Source: Irineochytrium annulatum
Taxonomy: Eukaryota > Chytridiomycota > Chytridiomycetes > Chytridiales > Chytridiaceae
Assembly: GCA_027600665.1 (NCBI GenBank)
Contig: JADGJL010000974.1
Coordinates: 1-11,439 of the forward strand
Length of the DNA stretch: 11,439 nucleotides
Direction: 5' to 3'
In this document: positions 7,662-11,439 of the stretch, in pieces
Numbering within the stretch: position 1 is the first letter of the stretch
Layout of the letters: each line of letters begins with the position of its first letter
The notes under the pieces: generated by a model
What the model was told of the DNA's origin: nothing
The model's input: the letters and a program-made list of their open reading frames with translations, nothing else
Databases searched by the model: none
Translations under genes and position numbers: made by a program

Positions 7662-8996
7662 TCAACCGCGGCCCACGACGTAAACGGGAGCTCGGCCACC
7701 AGCCTCTACCCCACTACCACCCCCAGACTTCCTAAGCGAGTCCGCGACCCAGACTGGCACTCGACGCGTGGCTGCGGAGGTTGCCACCGCCTGCGCCGGC
7801 CAGAGGACCGGCCTCGCCGGCACGCCAGCCCCGAAGCTGTCTTCCCCCCTCGCAGGCCCCCTCATCGTCCCGACGCCGCCTTGAACCATGGCCGTCACGG
7901 CCCTGCCGACGCGTCGGGCGACCTCGAAATCGGCCTGGATTACCTTGGCTTCCGCAGACATGGCCTCCGCCCGGCGCTGGGCGAACGCGAGGTCCTGCCT
8001 CGCCTTGCCGCCGTAGGTTCGGACGAATTGGGGGCTGGTGACGTCGAACGACGCGCGTCGGTGACGCTGCGGGCCGCTCGTGACAATGTCGACGACGTGG
8101 TTAGCTCCCGAGCGGTTGTCCCAGTGCGTCACGCCGCCCATTGCGCAGGATATGGCGAACTCGACGCGGACGCCGCCGCCGGGAGGTACAGGCGCAGGCG
8201 GGGCCTCGAGCTCGAACTCGACTTGAAACCGGTCGACGCCACCGCCGGGGAGTGAGGAGTGGTGGAGGCCGTTGGCGGACCAGGTCGGTGCCGAGCGCCA
8301 GTTGTCGGACGTCTGGACGACGCGGACCTGCTTCTCGAAGCCGAGGTTGCGGACTAGGACGTCGAGGATGACGAGAAGGCGGTCTCCCGAGGCAGACTCG
8401 AGGAGGCGGACGCGCTCGAGGTGGACATTCTTGTCTTCGGGAAGGTGCGTCTCGCTCGCGGTGTGGGCGCACAATCTCCAGAAGGGCTCGCGCTTGACCG
8501 GGGCACGACGGGCGGCGGGCCAGGGGACGTAGGCGCTCGCGTCGATGGCGGACTCGAAGTCGACGCCGGTACGGCCGTCGTCGGGGACTCGGTTGATATG
8601 GGCCGACGCGACGCCGTCGGGGCGAGCGGCACACTCGAACTCAGCGACGAGCTCAAATTCGGCAGCAGAGAATGAGAGCTTGGAGGTGCGCGTCTTGAGA
8701 GGATAGTGTATCGAGAATGAGAAAACTTTAGTATTCTTGTACCGCAGAGATGAAAAGGAAAGGGAGGTAAGAGGCGAGAGAGCACTCACGGCCTTGGCAC
8801 GCACAGACGGGACGCGACGAAGGATGGGCTTGACGCTGGGCTTACTGGTGGAGACGGAACGGATGACGGCCGGCCTCAGCTGCTGCATAGAGCCCAAATC
8901 CGCCGGCCCATGGTATGCCGTGGGGTTGGAGGAGGTGATCGAGAAAAACGGGTTTGCGACTGATGTCGTCGGGAAGGGAATTGAAAGAGTCGACAT
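7662..8996 (-). CDS. CBM21-containing protein phosphatase 1 glycogen-targeting subunit
   Basis: Likely brings PP1 to glycogen to control glycogen synthase and phosphorylase, as Gac1 does in yeast and PPP1R3 in animals. Exons 8996-8790 and 8693-7662 join to 412 aa, stop TGA at 7664-7662. The N-terminus holds basic Ser/Pro text (KPSVKPILRRVPSVRAKA), then SKLSF at 73-77 followed by AAEFELVAEF, the place where this family carries its PP1-docking RVxF motif, here with Leu for Val. The CBM21 domain (about 155-272) shows HLERVRLLES, LVRNLGFEKQVRVVQTSDNW, VDRFQVEFEL and THWDNRSGANH. A Gly/Ala-rich tail of about 140 residues has no recognised domain. The open frame runs upstream to 9485, but the extension lacks family features, so ATG 8996 is chosen. 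Confidence 0.85.
   Translation of the reverse strand: MSTLSIPFPTTSVANPFFSITSSNPTAYHGPADLGSMQQLRPAVIRSVSTSKPSVKPILRRVPSVRAKAVSALSPLTSLSFSSLRYKNTKVFSFSIHYPLKTRTSKLSFSAAEFELVAEFECAARPDGVASAHINRVPDDGRTGVDFESAIDASAYVPWPAARRAPVKREPFWRLCAHTASETHLPEDKNVHLERVRLLESASGDRLLVILDVLVRNLGFEKQVRVVQTSDNWRSAPTWSANGLHHSSLPGGGVDRFQVEFELEAPPAPVPPGGGVRVEFAISCAMGGVTHWDNRSGANHVVDIVTSGPQRHRRASFDVTSPQFVRTYGGKARQDLAFAQRRAEAMSAEAKVIQADFEVARRVGRAVTAMVQGGVGTMRGPARGEDSFGAGVPARPVLWPAQAVATSAATRRVPVWVADSLRKSGGGSGVEAGGRAPVYVVGRG
8694..8789 (-). other. Stop-free intron in the PP1-targeting gene
   Basis: 96 nt, phase 0, strong GTGAGT donor, pyrimidine-rich body, ACTAAAG then acceptor CTCAAG. It has no stop codon, so retention would add 32 residues rich in Ser, Tyr and Leu just before the docking motif. 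Alternative acceptors at nearby AGs would shift the join by a few residues. Confidence 0.68.
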
Positions 8997-10187
8997 TTGG
9001 CGATGTTCCGGAGCCGTCGAGATGGGTGATGGTAAATGGCAGTCAACGAGGAGGCAGGCTCCCAGGCCGGCAAGAAGGTAGGTAGGTTGGCGGTCCAAAA
9101 CTAGGCGGTTGGCAGTCGTCTCGAGAGCCTTGAACGAGGATGCAGAACTAGTCGTGAGCGTCAACGTGATGGGGTCGCAGCAAGGCCCGCAGATATCGGC
9201 AGCAAGCAGATCAGCAGAAAAGGCAGGGAACAAAGCGAACGTTCGAAGGGCCGAGTTCGCCCAAGATAGAGCGCGTCCAGGAATAGCTCCATGGCCCGAC
9301 ATCGACCCGTCACTGATCGCGTGAACGAGTGGAAGGTTGATTGGGTGATCGCCGCGGAGGGATAGATGGGGACGACCTACTCGGCGCGCCCTGGTTGGCT
9401 CGGACGGCCGGCCACCGGGACGGCTGATCGGCGGGCGGTCGTTCTGGCACTTGAATGCCGCCGTCACGCGCCCTACCCGCTCCAAGTTGAGCGCAAAATA
9501 ATATCGAAGCTGGCGGAAGCGACCACGCGCTTCGCGTATCTGTGCGTAAGTCGCTTATCGCGATGCCCTTTCTTGCTGAGCGCGCGTCAATAATCTAGGA
9601 CGCAATCGTCCGACTTCCACTTGTGCTTTCAGTTGCTAATTACACTGACGAGGCCAATGTATGTCCCAGCTTGCGAGTGGTGAAGTTGATACCATGCATA
9701 TCTAATCTTTACATGATTCGGATAGCTGCGGGGAACAAACGATGTTCACGTCGACAGCAGTTCGTGAAATAGATAAACATTTATTTATGTACAGTCAATG
9801 ATGGGGGAACGACAAACCGCGCTGATGATTTATCTTATCATCTACCTACATGTAGTTTTTGTAGTTTTTGTAGATTTTGCAGGAGTTGTGAAGTCGTCTG
9901 CATGCATAGACAGCCCCCGTTTCACAGAAACGTCGTGGTGCCGGACTTCAATCGTTGCAGCCCAACGACGACGACGACGCCCGTCATCACCGTTCCCGAC
10001 GCAGTCTGTGTCGCTGCAGTTGGCCAGCAGATCCACGGGGCTCGGAGAGCATCAATTAAGGCCGATTGAAGCGATATACCACCTCCCGGTCACACTGAGA
10101 AAGATTACACCCTTGGGAGGGCCGGAAGGAAACCGCGGCCCGGAATAGATAGAGCGGGATCATAGAGGGACGGACGGACGAGGCATT
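8997..10187. other. Long divergent intergenic / UTR region, no convincing gene
   Basis: Lies upstream of both the minus-strand PP1-targeting gene and the plus-strand LRR gene. Positions 8997-9485 stay open on the minus strand in frame with the PP1-targeting gene but look like 5' UTR. Positions 9600-10187 turn AT-richer and contain a short ATAAA/TTTAT palindrome near 9773 and a TGTAGTTTTT direct repeat. A plus frame at 9798 starts hydrophobic but then becomes Arg-rich with no domain. The missing signal-peptide exon of the LRR gene may lie here. Confidence 0.45.
9851..9878. repeat. Short TGTAGTTTTT tandem repeat
   Basis: Two near-perfect copies of TGTAGTTTTT followed by a third degenerate one (TGTAGATTTT). 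Simple AT-rich repeat in intergenic sequence. Confidence 0.8.
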
Positions 10188-11439
10188 ATGGACGAGTGCT
10201 CGACCGTGAACGAGTTGTTCTTCCAGAGACTAAGTACGTTCCTTTCTTCCTTCACCTTCGGGAGGAGAATCCGCGCGATCGTGGACGTTGTGGCGTTCAT
10301 GACGGCACTTGGAAATATGCGCACACGGGGAAGGACGCCGAGTTCTGACGCTTTGTATCTTCACCATAGATGTGGCAGCGCCATGGGGGCTGGCGACATG
10401 TTGCGGATGGTCGGGAGCGAACTCCACACAGCAGATACAGTGTGATACGGGAGGAAGAGTGACGCTGCTGTACGTACCTTGTTGTGACAGTGTTTATTTC
10501 CTTGTCATTAATGAAGATATTGCAGATGGCTAGCATCTTTTGGCCTCCCTGGAGCCGTCCCGGACCTGAACGCTTTCCCGGCTCTTCAATCCATCGACCT
10601 CTCTAACAATCTATACACATCAATCCCTGATATGTTCGGGACGATGTCAGGTCGGGTCACGAGCCTCTCCATCCATGACAACCCTATGACGGGTTCGACC
10701 TTCCCCGGAAGCGTTGCGTAAGCATTGCCTACTAAAGCTATTAATTCATTGACGTTCTTGCCAAAAACAGGGCGCTCACCATGCTGACGACGTTAAACCT
10801 CCAAAACAATGCCCTCATCGGCCCGATCCCGGACCTTGAGAGCTTGACAAAGCTCACGAGCTGCAATCTCTCTAATCCGAACACGTGCATCCCCTTCGCA
10901 AACGTCGCCGACTACATAACGGCACAGCCGTCGTCCTGTGCGATTGCCGCCGCTGGATGCCCCGGAGGTACGTCTTGGTTGCTCCCACGTTTACGCTCGT
11001 TGCTGACCTTATAATACGCTATCCTACAGCAACCGCGACCTTCGTCGCCGGTGCGAACAACAACGCCATCCCTACCTCCACGGCAACCTCGACGACAACA
11101 TCCCTCCCCACAACCCTCACTGCCACCTCCACGACGGCCTCTCTGCCCCTAACCTCCGCCCACTCGACGAAGGCCCCAAAGTCTCCGGCCGCGACGCCCG
11201 GCGGCGCCACGACCATCATCATCATGGACGGCAACCCCTCGAGCCCGTCCCTGTCGCAGAACGGCGGGTCCGGTGACAGCTCACAGGCCGTCAGCGTGCC
11301 CGTGATCGTCGGGACGGCGCTTGGCGGCGTCGCATTGGGCGTGATCGTCATCGTGCTGGCCATCCTCGTCCTGCGGAAGAGGAGGATCGAACACGCGGCC
11401 GGGAAGGGGGCGCAGATGATGTACGGGGAGGGGGGAGCG
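10188..11439 (+). CDS. Leucine-rich-repeat single-pass membrane protein (3' end outside window)
   Basis: Plant-like LRR surface protein. Exons 10188-10233, 10370-10469, 10526-10717, 10771-10967 and 11030 to the window edge join with agreeing phases to 315 aa so far. An N-terminal cap with a Cys pair reads TCCGWSG...IQCDTGGRVTLL (25-49). Plant-type repeats follow, with FGLPGAVPDL, LQSIDLSNNLYTSIPDMF, TTLNLQNNALIGPIPDLESL, then a Cys-containing end cap (about 148-177). A Thr/Ser/Pro-rich, probably O-glycosylated stalk (180-265) leads to a transmembrane helix (268-293) and basic RKRR. The protein continues past 11439, and a cytoplasmic domain, possibly a kinase, cannot be seen. Exon 1 encodes no signal peptide although the ectodomain looks secreted, so ATG 10188 may be internal with an upstream leader exon missing. 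Confidence 0.82.

Noticed and set aside
7881..8675. Several plus-strand Arg/Gly-rich frames
   Set aside because: Antisense shadows of the CBM21 gene.
8997..9485. Upstream extension of the PP1-targeting frame (about 160 extra residues)
   Set aside because: It is open but has no family resemblance and reads like chance open GC-rich DNA; ATG 8996 directly precedes the family-like N-terminus.
9772..9787. Short ATAAA/TTTAT palindrome as terminator or operator
   Set aside because: Five-base arms in AT-rich DNA are expected by chance.
9798..10148. Plus frame with hydrophobic start, considered as the signal-peptide exon of the LRR gene
   Set aside because: The hydrophobicity comes from AT-rich repeats and the rest is Arg-rich and unlike any domain; no clear donor joins it to 10188.

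Overview
The window looks like a stretch of compact nuclear DNA from an early-diverging, probably chytrid-like, fungus. The genes are GC-rich and cut by many short introns (about 50-100 nt, ending CAG or TAG, several with CTAAC-like branch sites), and they lie back-to-back on both strands. The fungal assignment rests on gene content: a 7TM-RGS receptor, a CBM21 PP1-targeting subunit and a plant-like LRR membrane protein. A RagA/Gtr1 GTPase is closer in wording to animal RagA than to yeast Gtr1. The lineage is inference; no ribosomal or other marker gene is present.

Layout, left to right. Positions 65-1174 (-) hold an unrecognised multi-exon gene, or a decaying one, whose coding pieces sit in changing frames. 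Positions 1175-1968 hold no convincing gene. Positions 1969-4350 (+) encode a seven-transmembrane receptor fused to an RGS domain; four exons reconstruct to 734 aa and one intron is GC-AG. Positions 4610-5796 (-) encode an armadillo-like, possibly SAAL1-like, protein. Positions 5835-7190 (+) encode a RagA/Gtr1 GTPase in seven exons (327 aa), head-to-head with the armadillo gene with only tens of bases between start codons. Positions 7662-8996 (-) encode a CBM21 glycogen-targeting regulatory subunit of protein phosphatase 1 (412 aa after removing a stop-free intron). Positions 8997-10187 are a long divergent intergenic or UTR region. Positions 10188-11439 (+) hold the 5' part of a leucine-rich-repeat membrane protein that runs off the window end just after its transmembrane helix.

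There is no operon logic here, but three neighbours touch nutrient signalling: G-protein signalling (7TM-RGS), amino-acid sensing to TORC1 (RagA) and glycogen control (PP1 targeting). Whether that neighbourhood means anything is speculative. I found no mobile element, CRISPR array, tRNA or rRNA. Nothing amounts to a clearly new system; the points most worth a second look are unusual gene structures and domain insertions.
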